A DNA stretch of 64,000 bases from Owenia fusiformis (lineage: Eukaryota > Annelida > Polychaeta > Sabellida > Oweniidae), in the NCBI GenBank assembly GCA_903813345.2, contig CAIIXF020000002.1:19174455-19238454 (forward strand), given 5' to 3'. Each line of letters starts with the position of its first letter. Position 1 is the stretch's first letter. The notes below the pieces were generated by a model. It searched no databases. It was not told the origin of the DNA and was given only the letters and a program-made list of their open reading frames with translations. Both the position numbers and the translations under genes were made by a program. Below are positions 24,739-36,700 of the stretch, piece after piece.

Positions 24739-24949
24739 ACATTCGTTGTATAATGTTTTTTTTATCGTGTGACCTTACTACATAGTCCATAGGAAATATT
24801 TTGTATTCTCTGTATTGCAACTGTCCCCTCTGTTCCATCTTTGAGTACAAGTCGATATTCAGTAAGATACACGAATAAGCGTGCGTTTAGGTCAACATAA
24901 AATGATTTAGTCAGAATAATGTTATGAATATTATTCCTATATCAATCTC

Positions 24950-27865
24950 CCGTTGCTTACTTGCTTGCTCGCTTCCTCCCTTCCTTACTTCTTTGCTTCC
25001 TTCCTTCTTTGCTTCCTGGCTTCCTTCCTCGCTTCCTCACATCCTTCCTTCCTCGCTTCCTTCCATCCTTGCTTCCTTCCTTCCTCGCTTCCTTCCTTCA
25101 TTGCTTCCTTGCTTCATTTCTCCCTTGCTTCCTCACTTCATTCCTTCGCTTCCCCCTTCCTAGCTTCCTTCCTTCCTCACTTCCCTCCTTTCTTTCTTGC
25201 TTCCTTCCTTGCTTCCCTCCTCCCTTGCTTCCTTGCTTCCTTCCTTCCTCGCTTCCTTGTTCCTCCCATTCTTGCATCCTTCCTTCCTCGTTTCCTTCCT
25301 TCCTTCCATCCTTGCTTCCTTCCTTCCTTTCTCACATCCTCCCTTCCTTGCTTCCTCGCTTCCTCATTTCCTTCCTTCTTCGCTTCCATTGCATCCTTCC
25401 TTCCTCGCTTACTTCTTCCTCGCATCCTTCCTTCCTTGTTTCCTCCTTTCCTTGCTTCCTCGCTTCCTTCCTTCTTCCTTGCTTTCTCCCTTCCTTGCTT
25501 CTTTCCCTCCTTGTTTCCTGGCTTCCTTCCTTCCTTGCTTCCTCGCTTCTTTCCTTCCTCGCTTCCTTCCTTCCTTGCTTCTTTCCTTCCTCACTTCCTA
25601 CCTTCCTTTCTTCCTCGCCTCTTCTTTTCTTGCTTCCTTCCTTCTTTGCTTCCTTCCTTCCTCGCATATTTTCTTCCTCGCTTGCTTCCCACCTTGCTTC
25701 CTCGCTTCCTTCCTTCCTCGCTTCATTCCTTCCTTGCTTCCTCGCCTCTTTCTTTCCTCGCTTCCTTCCTTCCTCGCCTCTTCTTTTCTTGCTTCCTTCC
25801 TACCTTGCTTCATTCCCTCCTTGCTTCTTCGCTTTTTTCCTTCCTCGCTTCCTTCCTTCCTTCCTTGCTTTTTTCCTTCCTCGCTCCTTTCTTTCTCCTT
25901 TTTTGTTTCCTCGCTTTCTTCATAAATTTCTTCCTCACTTCCTTTCCTCCTTCCTTCCTTGCTTCTTTCCTTCCTTCCATGCTTCCTCGCTTCCTTCCTT
26001 GCTTTCTTCCTTGCTTCCTCGCTTCCTTCTTTTCTTCCTTCCTCGCTTCCTTCCTTCCTCACTTCCCTCCTTCATTCCTTGCTTCCTTCCTTCCTCGCTT
26101 CCTTTCTTCCTCCTTCCTTGCATCCTCGATTCCTTCGTTTTTCCTTGAGTCCTTCCTTTTTCGCTTCATTCCTTCCTTGCTTCCTCGCTTCCTCCCTCGC
26201 TTCCTTCTCTCCTCCTTCCTTGCTACCTCGCTTTCTTCTTTCCTTGCTTCCTCGATTCCTTCCTTCCTCACTTGCATCCTCCCTTCCTTGCTTCCTCCCT
26301 TCCTCACTTCCTTCTTTCCTCCTTCCTTGCTTTCTCGTTTCCTTCATTCTTTCCTCGTGTTGTTCTTTTGTCGCTTCATTCCCTCCTTGCTTCCTTGCTT
26401 TCTCGCCATCTTCCTTCTTTCTTTACTTCCTTCCTTTCTTGCTTTTTTCCTTCCTTCCTTTCTTGCGTCTTTGCTTGCTTCCTTCCTTGATTCATCGTTT
26501 CCTTCCTTCTTTGCTTCCTGGCTTCCTTTCTTCCTCGTTCCCTTCCTTGCTTCCTTACTTGCTTCCTTCCTTGCTTCCTCAGTTCCTTCCTTCCTTCCTT
26601 GCTTCTTCACATCGTTCCTCCCTTGTTCCTTCGCTTCCGTCCTTTCTTTCTTCCTCAGTTCCTTTCTTCCTTGCTTCCTCGCTTTCTTCCCTCCTCGCTT
26701 TCTCGTTTCCTTGCTTCCTTCCTTCCTTCTTTGCTTCTTCGCATCCTTCCTTCCTCGCAATCTTTCCTCCTAACTTCCTTCCTACCTTGCTTCCTCGCTT
26801 CCTTCCTTCCTCGCTTCATTCCTTCCTTGCTTCCTCGCTTCCTTCTTTCCTCTATTCCCTCTTTCCTTCCTTGCTTTTTTCCTTCCTCTCTCCTTTCTTT
26901 CCCCCTTCTTTGCTTCCTCGCTTCCTTCACAAATTTCTTCCTCACTTCCTTCCTTTCTTCCTTTCTTCCTTCCTTCCTTGCTTCATTCCCTCCTTCCATG
27001 ATTCCTCGCTTTCTTCCTTGCTTCCTCCCTTTCTTCTTTCCTTGCTTCCTTCCTTCCTCACTCCCCTCCTTCCTTGCTTCCATCCTTCCTCGCTTCCTTC
27101 TTTCCTCATTCCTTGCTTCCTCGCTTCTTTCGTTTTTTTCCTCGCGTCCTTCCTTTCTCGCTCCATTTCTTTCTTGCTTCCTCACTTCCATCTTTCCTTG
27201 CTTCCTCGCTTCCTTCTTTCCTTGCTTCATCACTTCCTTCCTTCCTCACCTCCCTCGTTCCTTCCTTGCTTCCTTCCTTCCTCACTTCTTCCTTCCTTGC
27301 TTCCTCGTTTCCTTCATTCTTTCCTCGTGTCCTTCTTTTCTCGCTTCATTTCTTCCTTGCTTTCTTCCCTCCTTGCTTCCTTGCATTCTCGCCTTCTTCC
27401 TTCCTTCCTTACTTACTTCCTTGCTTTTTTCCTTCCTTTCTTTGCGTCTTTGCTTGCTTCCTTCCTTCCTTGCTTCCTCGTTTCCTTCCTTCTTTGCTTC
27501 CTGGCTTCCTTTCTTCCTCGCTTCCTTACTTGCTAGCTTCCCTGCTTAATTCTTTATTCGCATCGTTCCTTCCTTGCTCCCTCGGTTCCTTCCTTCCTTT
27601 CTTCCTCAGTTGCTTCCTTGCTTGCTTCCTCGCTTTCTCTCCTCCTCGCTTTCTCGTTTCCTTTCTTCCTTCCTTCCTTCCTTCATTGCTTCATTGCTTC
27701 TTTCCTTCCCTCCTTCCTTCCTTGCTTACTTATATTACTCCCACCTTCACTTCCTCGATTTACTTCCTCCATTCCTTCTTTACGTGCTTGCTTACTCAAT
27801 TACTTACTTTGTTGCTTGTTTACTTCCTCACGTCCTTGCTTGCTTTCTTGATTATTTACATTCTT
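24950..27865. repeat. 2.9 kb pyrimidine tract, GCTTCC/TTCC type
   Basis: The plus strand is almost only C and T, with G mainly as GCTT or TCGC, built from 'gcttccttccttcctcgctt'-like units in irregular order. Purines are too rare to create stops, so several frames are open for hundreds of codons (the longest 606). None has non-repeat protein character. Such mirror-rich purine/pyrimidine tracts can adopt triplex structures; that is inference here. Confidence 0.95.
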
Positions 27866-27884
27866 TCATATGGCAGTGGAAAGA

Positions 27885-28530
27885 CAAATTTTGATGAAAA
27901 CCTGCAAACGAACAAACGAACGAGGAAAGAACGCACGGATGGACAGAAGAACAGCCGAAAAAACAATGAATGAACAAACGGACGGATAGGCAGACAAAAG
28001 AACGCATGAAGGAAAGATAGAAGAAAACAATTTACAAAAGATCGAACCCACGCACGCAAGAACGTAGTTACAAACAAACGCACGAATGAACGCACGCACG
28101 AACGAACACACAAACGAACGCAAAAAGAACGAACAGACGAACGCACGCATGAATGGACGGTTGAACGAAAGCACGCACGGACGAACGGAGGCCTAGACGG
28201 ACGAACCCACGAACCCATGAAGGGCAGTCAGACGAAAGCAAGCACAAACGGACGGTCAGACGAACGCATGCGCACACAAACGGACGGACAATCGCACGAA
28301 CGGATGCACGCACGAACGAACGAATGGACGGTCGGACGAACGCTGTCACGAACGCATGGTTTGGCGATGCACGCACGAACGAACAATCGGTCGGATGAAC
28401 GCACGCATGAACGAACGGACCGTCGGACGAACGCACGGTCAGACGAACGCACGGTCAGACGAACGCACGCACGAACGAACGGTCGGTCGAATGCACGCAC
28501 GAATGAACGGTCGGACAAAGAAACCAATGA
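27885..28530. repeat. ACGN tetranucleotide satellite
   Basis: A 4 bp rhythm of ACG plus a variable base ('gaacgcacgcacgaacgaac') runs for about 645 bp, giving a CpG nearly every four bases. Open frames on both strands reflect the periodicity. Confidence 0.9.
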
Positions 28531-28823
28531 AATATATGTGTCCTCAGAAGTATAATCCTTGAAATAGTGAATTATGTAGAATGTACATTTAACTCCAAAT
28601 GTACAAAGTCTATTTACATATAAAAATTTGATCATGCCGCTGACAGATGGATTAGACTGCCTGAAGTTGAAGAAGAAATATTTGTGATGTTGCCATAGAA
28701 TGATATGTTATGTGATTGTCATTAATACGTTATCGTGTACGTTCATATAAAGAAGCTCACTGCACTATATTCATGGAACAATGATGAAGCTTTCCTCGTG
28801 ATCGAAGCGGGTAGTCGTGAAAT

Positions 28824-28890
28824 TTGCTCGTGTTTTCAGCGGGGTCTCCTCATGTTTTCAGCGGGGCCTCCTTATGTTTTCAGCGGGGCC
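28824..28890 (-). repeat. Right inner arm of the 5.5 kb inverted repeat
   Basis: 'ttgctcgtgttttcagcggg' followed by two more 'ttttcagcgggg' units is the reverse complement of 24245-24312. Confidence 0.8.
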
Positions 28891-29230
28891 ACTGGAACAC
28901 CTTTAATAATGTATTTTGACCCCCATGGCAGGTGTCATTGTCCAGTAACTTATCAATACAGACCATCTTGATCCGATATTTATTATGGAGTATGTAAATC
29001 GTATTTATTGCCTTTATTTTAACGATAAAGGTAATATATGAACAGTAAATTATGCAAACGTGCATGTTGACGCCCCTTTCCTTCATGCAAGTAAAAAATA
29101 ATCATTTTTCATGTCATTTGTTGTCAAATATATCTGTTTTCAAAGTTTTGCTGGAGTATCAAAGAACGGTAATAAGTATTTTCATCCTTTTGGTTCATTT
29201 TCCAAAGTGATACAAATATACAGGACTATG

Positions 29231-29301
29231 CTCGCGATTTCAGCGGGAACTTGCTCGCGACTTTTCAATCATAGCGGGGCTTTAGATACTACCCGTGAAT
29301 A
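29231..29301 (-). repeat. Right outer arm of the 5.5 kb inverted repeat
   Basis: Reverse complement of 23802-23872 with about one mismatch. It closes the island that contains the pyrimidine tract and the ACGN satellite. Confidence 0.9.
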
Positions 29302-29334
29302 TGTTATCTACCAACTAAAACAACATTTGAAAGC

Positions 29335-29425
29335 CACATATGTCCAAATATAAGACCAGTGCCATACCAAATGTCCAAATGTAAGGACCAATATCATACC
29401 AAATGTCCAAATATCTGCTTTCCTG
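29335..29425. repeat. Short tandem repeat with TGTCCAAAT core
   Basis: 'atgtccaaatataagacca' and variants occur three times about 32 bp apart, linked by 'gccataccaa'. Confidence 0.65.
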
Positions 29426-29699
29426 GTCTTCCTTTTAAATACAAATAGATCTAGGTGGCCTTTTGAAAATGATCTATTTTTTTTGGGGGGGGGGGAAATC
29501 ATCACTTCCGTAAATCCACTACTCATGGATTTATCGTTCGAACTGTTGCAATGATGTTTCCATTTTCACCCTTTGTCAATTACATTTTATGTCAAGAAAT
29601 TATTTCCCATTTTTGTTGAATGTTTAAGGGTGCCAATGCTACTGTTGAATGTTGCCAATTTGGGGTAATACAAGGTCAAGGAAACATTTGAAGTTTAGA

Positions 29700-30490
29700 T
29701 CACGCCCAAGTACCACTAATACATCACCAATAGACCACCAATACACCATGAAAATTGATTTAGTCAAGTGGTTTGTAAGTTATCTATTAAAACTGGCAAT
29801 ACTCAACTAATACACCACTCTAAGGGTTTTTTAGGTGGAGTGGTTTGTAAGCTGTTTATTAACTCGATTTTTCCTGGAATGGTCTATTAGTTGTGTATTA
29901 AAACTGGTCCTTGATTTAGAATGAGAACCCCTTTTAAATGGCGGTAATAGTTTAAATATGGGGGAAATAATTCTGCAATGAAATGTAGCATTACAACCAG
30001 AAGGGTGACTGGACTTTATTGAATCTTGTTCAACATAATCAATCAATAACAATCATAAACGTATTGTATGTAAAAGATGTAGAAGTTATCTTATTCATAT
30101 TTCTCACTGAATTTAGCACTAGAGAGAGTTTGTTACCTTTGGATGTATAAAATTCTGAGGTTTCAGGAGTGATTTGTTAGTAGTCTATTAGACTAAGAGT
30201 GGTTTATTAGTGGTGTTTTAGCCTTCTGCAAGTGATGTATTATTAGTCTATTAGTAATATTTGAGCCTTCAGGAGTGGTTTATTAGTAGTGTATTACATG
30301 CTCTCTGATTGGTCAATGAATTTTATCTCATTTGCATGGTCATTTTTTCACCTAATAAATCACCTGTTAAGTCAATGGTAAAAAGTGGTCTTTTAACGAA
30401 AATCACCACTAACAAAACACTTATAGAAGATGTTCTTCTAGTTGTCTATGAAAAGTCTATAAGTGGTGTATTAGAGTGGTATGGCAAGCT
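29700..30490. mobile_element. Candidate inverted-repeat element with TATTAGTGGTG motifs
   Basis: The left end 'accactaatacatcacc' is inverted relative to the right end 'ggtgtattagagtggt', and 'agtggtttattagtagtgta' motifs recur inside. Flanks carry a similar direct segment ('ggtaatacaaggtcaa' near 29666, 'ggtaatgcaaggtt' near 30543), possibly a duplicated flank. Boundaries are approximate. Confidence 0.4.
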
Positions 30491-31078
30491 GTTTTTTCAC
30501 TTGGGTGATGGTAACATTTTTTAATTTTGTTATTTGTTATTGAGGTAATGCAAGGTTACATTTGGAAGTACATGTAATGTATTTAAAATAAAAAGTTCAA
30601 TCATGTTGAAAGGTTAAATCCACTAGGAATTGGTCAAATGAATACACGTAGCTTCATCATTTTATTGAGAGGATCTTATACTGTATCTTCAACACAATGT
30701 GAGTTCAGAAATAAGAAATATACTGAATAATACTTTGCATATTTACTATTGACCCCTTAAGTGCTATTTTTGGGCTCTTCATTCATCACCTTCCACTTGA
30801 AAACATAACAACACAAATTCTTAATGTAATATCAATATATTATATTTTCACTTCTTATTCATGTTCACACTATACTATACTACATAATATAATAACTACA
30901 GTGGTATATTTTGTTAGTCTGATATATTGCACCATATATATGGATCAAACGAACATGCATTGCTCTCTAAATTGGTTCCAAGTATTTTTTCATGTGATAC
31001 TACTTATAATAAATACAGTGATAAAAACTGCCAAATTAAGTCTCTGCCAATGTTTAGAAAAAATCCCTATGACCTTAT

Positions 31079-31217
31079 TGCCTTGGTCACATTTGCTCTG
31101 ATTTTCACTACGGCACCTGGCCAAATGAATATTTTTTCAAAATTGAATACAATATTGAAAAAAACATTCAAGCGGCCGGGCAACGGCCGATGGATCGGAG
31201 CAAATGTGACCCAGGCA
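31079..31217. mobile_element. MITE with TGCCTTGGTCACATTTGCTC termini, copy 1
   Basis: A 139 bp element whose 20 bp left end 'tgccttggtcacatttgctc' matches the inverted right end with one mismatch. A second copy lies 143 bp downstream. It has no coding capacity. Confidence 0.85.
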
Positions 31218-31360
31218 TAAGTCTCATTTAGATCTCTTTCAATATTTTGATTACAATCAGATCTTTAAATTTTAGCTCATGAAGGTAAAACCTCCCTGTA
31301 TCAATCAAGAGTAACCTCGCCATGTGACTTCATAGCCAGCCTTCCAATATCCATATTTAA

Positions 31361-31486
31361 TGCCTTGGTCACATTTGCTCAGATTTTCACTCCGGTGCCT
31401 CATATTCAAAACTGTTTACAATTTTGAACAAAATACTCAATCAGCTAGGCGCCGCCCGATGAATCAGTACAAATATGACCCAGGCA
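31361..31486. mobile_element. MITE with TGCCTTGGTCACATTTGCTC termini, copy 2
   Basis: The same 20 bp left end is identical, and the right end 'tgacccaggca' is shared. The interior is similar but shorter than copy 1. Confidence 0.85.
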
Positions 31487-31794
31487 TAACAGATGAGTCA
31501 ATACACCATATTTTTTTAATAGCAGCCAAAATTCCCAAATTTGCCCAATCCACCAAATTAAATAGCGCCAAATTAAAGCAATTTACAGTAGGCCTAGCAG
31601 GTTATTTGTTCATTGATAGCTCTCCCTGAATACTTTTAGTATGAAGAACAAAATATAAAATAAACTGATTTTAATAAGATTGATTATCAGGTTATTACAT
31701 TTTATCTAAAATAATTATTTTGAATTTTTGTTGCATCACTAGTTGTGATTTTAATTTTGACATTTTGATACATATACGTATTATGTTAATTGTG

Positions 31795-31980
31795 TCCGGT
31801 GCAAGTGGAGATTCTGTCATCTTAAAGTGTTCCACTTGCAAGAAGTTCCACTTGCAAGAGGTTCCACTTAGAGAGGACCATTTAACATTAAATCAATTTG
31901 TCATGGGGATGTGACTACCATTTCACTTATAGAGGTGTTCCACTTACAGAGGTTTCCCAATTGGCAGTTTTACTGTACAA
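31795..31980. repeat. GTTCCACTTACAGAGG repeat, copy 1
   Basis: Several 'gttccacttacagagg'-like units end in 'ttttactgta'. The family recurs at 36670-36835 within ILK and, more diverged ('acagtaaaacctgtc', 'gtgaacacct'), at 57520-57695. Confidence 0.65.
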
Positions 31981-31989
31981 TATACAATA

Positions 31990-33380
31990 GGCAAGGTACA
32001 ATTTTGAAATTTTTGTAATCAAAAAACATGTCTCATGTTGTACCAAATGCAGTAAGAATATGGTGAAATATTTCAAAGCATTATACAGGACCAAAGCCAA
32101 GAATTTAAGCCAAGAAATTAATGATGTAACAAGTGAAAAAATTGAAACAACCATGGCAAATATGGTTCTGTTTTTATCAAATTTTCACCCCTTTTGCACC
32201 AAATTTCAATTTTTGGCTCCGACCCTGTTGTCATATAATAGTTTTCTAGGCTTTATAGTTCTATGTTGTGTTTATATATAAATTGTGTAACAATGTCCAA
32301 CACTAGCACCTCTTATTCAGTAATATATAGGCTGAACATTATATTCTGGTCTTCCATAGTGTAAAATGATAAAAACAAAACAAATAAACAAAGGAAGTGT
32401 CTGATTATGAGAACTGACTAGTAGGATTAAATAATGCTACTAAGATAGGAAAATTTGGAAATCTATTGCTAAAAATGATTCAGATATTTTTGATAATATA
32501 ACAGTATAATGGTAGCAGAGATGATAACAAAAGGTAGAAAATATTAGATCTGGGGGTCTAACCTTTTTTCCAAAAATGTCTCTTGCTGATGAACAAGAAT
32601 ATTTTTGGCATGAGTTTGACAAAATGTGGAGATTTTTGAAGTAGTTATTGTACATTTTTTTTGCTTCATAATAGCCAGAATATTTCATGGGTTCATTGTA
32701 AAAAAGGTTAATTCCTCACCAAGATCAAATGGTTCTCCCCTAAGGCACAAAATGGCCATACTTTGATTTGTGAATTTGAGGTATACATATATTTCACACA
32801 TCAATATAAAATGAAATGAATAAATAAGATTATGAATGATAATGTATAATCAACTCATGAATAAAATGTCACTCTAGTCAAATTATCTGTAAATGCTATG
32901 ATCTACCCAGCCGCTGAACCATTTTGAGCACCCTGTTCAGGCTCTGGCGAAGGTGTATGCCCAGTTGAAAAGATTTATACACCCTAAATGATCAAATAAT
33001 ACTTTCAAATGAAGAAATTCTTGATTAAAGTTGAAGATTTAAACATGATTTTTTAAGACAAAAAAACACCCAGTTGAACAAAAATCCTGAATTGGATATC
33101 TCTCGATATTTTGAATAGTTTTTCAAGTTCATAGGAAACAATACAACAACTCACATATTTTATTGTGAAATGCTAATTGTGTAGATGACATTAATGTTTA
33201 AATGAGGCATGGATTAGCAGGTATGATGTTCTCAATAAAATATGTCACTTGAAGAAACGAACAGTTTTTCTGGCATTTCAAAGGTAATGCAGTGGATGTG
33301 CCCTTTATGCATTGGTACCTTATTCCTCACCGATTCCACTCCTTTTACACTGTATTTTGCATTCAAAACATGGCCATTGT
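31990..33380. other. Region downstream of ILK; no gene seen
   Basis: AT-rich with no supported exon. It may hold part of the ILK 3' untranslated region if a distal polyadenylation site is used. Confidence 0.4.
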
Positions 33381-33385
33381 GACAT

Positions 33386-33391
33386 TTTATT
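33386..33391 (-). promoter_or_regulatory. Possible ILK polyadenylation signal
   Basis: Read on the minus strand, AATAAA occurs 43 bases after the ILK stop codon. That would give a very short 3' untranslated region, and other AATAAA strings lie further downstream, so its use is uncertain. Confidence 0.3.
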
Positions 33392-33434
33392 CATGATGTT
33401 TGTCATATATATGTATGTGACCCATAGGTTCACA

Positions 33435-33718
33435 TTAATGTGATCCCTTCATACGTTCAAGGATTGGTAAAATCATATCGAATCGTGGTCGTTTACTCGG
33501 ATCTTCATTCATGCAGATCTTAATGAGCTTCAACATGTGCCCAGAGATGCCCGGTGGGATAGTGATACGTAGGCCTTCCAGCGCAACCTTCATGCCAATC
33601 TCCATTGATGACATATCAGCAAACGGCACCTCACGAGTTGCTAGTTCCCATAGCAACACTGCATAACTCCACATGGCACTTGCCCGGACATTGATATCTT
33701 TGTCTGACTTTTGCAGGG
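33435..33718 (-). CDS. ILK: ILK exon 10 (residues 330-423, stop)
   Basis: After acceptor TTACAG it encodes the C-lobe: [25 protein letters not shown] and [12 protein letters not shown], ending G-S-H and TAA. This is the most conserved ILK segment and the parvin-binding lobe. Confidence 0.97.
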
Positions 33719-36700
33719 CTGTAACATAGAATGAAAACACTTTAAAGTTAATTTTAAGCAGCATGATGAAAGATTCAAATTGGAATTCAATTCCACAAGG
33801 ATAAAAGGAAAGAAATAATTTGATGTGTATGGAGAATCTGACTACTGCTTGGCGTACTAACAAGATTTTAACAAGTCAACTCAACTAACACATTTTTTGA
33901 CTCAGATTTAGTGCGTGAGATTTAGTGCGTGAATGATTTCCCAATTAGGGATTATATGTACATGTATGTTTCATCAATTCCAATTGAAATTCTACTTAAA
34001 TTATCATGTTATTTATATATTGCAAGGGATTGTCTCAACATGTTACCTTCAGGTGACAACCATGCAGGGTTATATTCCTTCCCTCGTTCATGGAATGAGA
34101 ACCTATAGTCAGCCATGTTGATTCTCGCAGTTAAGTCCTCATCCATCTGAAACACCACATAGAAGTCATGACACACCAAATGAAAGTATTCATAAACTTA
34201 ATTATTATATCACTATCTAGCTAGCGACAGTATGATTGGTCAAAACCGGGTCACATGTCGTGGGATATCTGGCGATATTCAATGGCAATGCTAATCAGAT
34301 AAGACAACCGTGAGATATCTAGCGATATCCCACGCATCCGGGAATTTTCAAAGAATTTGTTTTCGTTCAGTGTAAATTATTTAGTTCAGTTTAAGTCAAA
34401 ATGGCAGACGAACCGAGTAGATTCGTAAAAATATCTGAAGACTTAATGACTTAATGAATATTAGGGATGTTTAGCTAGACAGTGATATAATAAAACAAAT
34501 ATTTCACTTCGGGCTTCGTGGAATATCACTTGTGAAAGATGTACAGGTATTCACCTCAATAGAGTGAAATATTTGTTCAATATTCCACAAAAGGCACAAG
34601 GAAAATGTTACTGTGTCAGATATCAACATCAACTATGTATTGATTTATCTACAAGTTTGTGAGAGTATGTTCAACGATTATTTCAGAAAATAAACATATA
34701 ATCAATTTACAATATTTGAATTTTGCATACCACCTCAACCTTCTACTCACCCTTTAACCTACTATTAGAAATAAGGTGAGACTAGTCAAAACACTTTGAC
34801 ATCAGACTACAAGCCTTTGTATTTTGCATCTCAGTAAATCATCCATACACTACCTACCTTAACCTCTTATAATGCTCCATATTTTTGAAATGTCATTCGG
34901 TCAGTAAGCCACTTGTATATTATTGAAAAGGTGGCTAAAATAAATGGAGGCAGATGTGTCCAAAGCATCTAACATTCATCTACTGAACACAGATTCAGTC
35001 TCACTCAAAAGCAGTGATTTTAACCATGCCTAATATAGCTCTACAATCTGAGGTGACACAATCATGCCTAATATGGTCCTAGGATTAGGAACAAAGAAGC
35101 AAATCAGAATGAAACCTGGAATGAAAATAACCATGGAAGAATTGTTCATTTTAAATTTGTAAAATGACTAGTTTTAGATTGTTCAGTTTATACATAAGTA
35201 TATGAAACAGGGAAATTGCAAAGGATAAAAATATGTGAGATTCAATCACATGCACTATTAATTTCATTCTATCTATACACCAGTCATATATTGCCTACTT
35301 TGTCATTCCTCACAGAATATATTACAAAACCAGATGTTACCAGAGGGATTTAGATAACCGAGGAAAAATTCAATTTCATACTTAGTGATTAAACGTAGAT
35401 GAGGAAAATTCAAATTTCTGATAATATTAATCAAGCCTCTTCCTAGAAGTATCAGACATGCAATCATTTGCAATAAAATGAATCAGTTTTTTCAATTTGA
35501 GAAATGAAACTTAAAACGTGATGGAACAGAAAAACAACCAAATCATGCTATAGAATGTTTATGTTTCTGTAGCAGCTAGATTTGGAAAATATTCAATATT
35601 CAGCTTCAATATATTCATCGTTTCATTTCTCAAATACCTGGAAAATTCTGAAAAAGGCATGCAGAAAAAAACATTGTTCAAAAACGTATACATGCAATAT
35701 TCTGGTAGAGCGGGTCAAATCAAGATTAGTTCCAAGTCTTTAGAGTCCAGATATCGAGCCATTTTTATTTTAACAATACCAGGGAGCATTTCAAGATATA
35801 CAATTCACATTCCATGTTCAATTCAGCATCCTAAAATCTGTTCTCCTGTTATATGCAAGTAGGTGTTTAGTACATATGCAGATAGCGTTAAAGTTGGAGT
35901 CTGTAATGCTCTATTTTTCAAGCAATGAAGGTTAATTATGCGAAAACATTACAATGTTAACCAATCAGATGGCACACACAACCGGAGAATAAATACCCCA
36001 TTGACAGCAGCGCCATCTTTTGACTTCTCTATGTACTTGGGATCGTCAACATTTATTTTAGCAAGATCTTCATCAATCTGTAATTTCATTGGTTAACACT
36101 TAGTTACTATGACAAGACATCTGTTATTTCTTTTGTTAACAATTTCACTTAATACATGGTTGTTGTAACAACAATATGTTGATACTGTATTTCCATTGCA
36201 CAAACATACAGATCTTGTGAAAACATATACAGAGTTAACCTTAACTAGGTTATATACTATGTGATATAAATTATAAACACATCTATTTAAAGTTCATTAG
36301 ACAAAACATAAAAATAACACAAAATATTTTAATCAAAATAAGAAAACTTATATTATTTTTCCTCAAGTTTAAAGTTAAGTAAAAAAAGGTACAAGTAAAA
36401 AAATAAAACTTGACCAGGAAACAATACAAACTTTCACAGATAGAAGAGAAAAAAATTCTAAATATACATAGAAAATAAATAAAACTGTTATACATAAAAC
36501 ACCAGAGCTAAGACACATTTGTACCTACCAAAACGTGTTTGCTGGTAAGGTGGAAGTTTGGCACCATTGGTTCTAGAGAGTGAAGAAATTCCATTCCACG
36601 TGCAATATCTACGGCAAACCGCAACGCCTGATTCTGGTCCACTACGATACCTGAAAACAGAGTACAGTAAAAACCTATGTAAGTAAGTGGAACATCTCTG

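Noticed and set aside
24924-27973. Long overlapping open frames, up to 606 codons on plus and 192 on minus
   Set aside because: They translate a C/T-only repeat; all frames lack stops for compositional reasons and no non-repeat domain appears.
27856-28635. Arg/Ser/Val-rich frames on minus and Arg/Thr-rich frames on plus
   Set aside because: They are readings of the ACGN tetranucleotide satellite.
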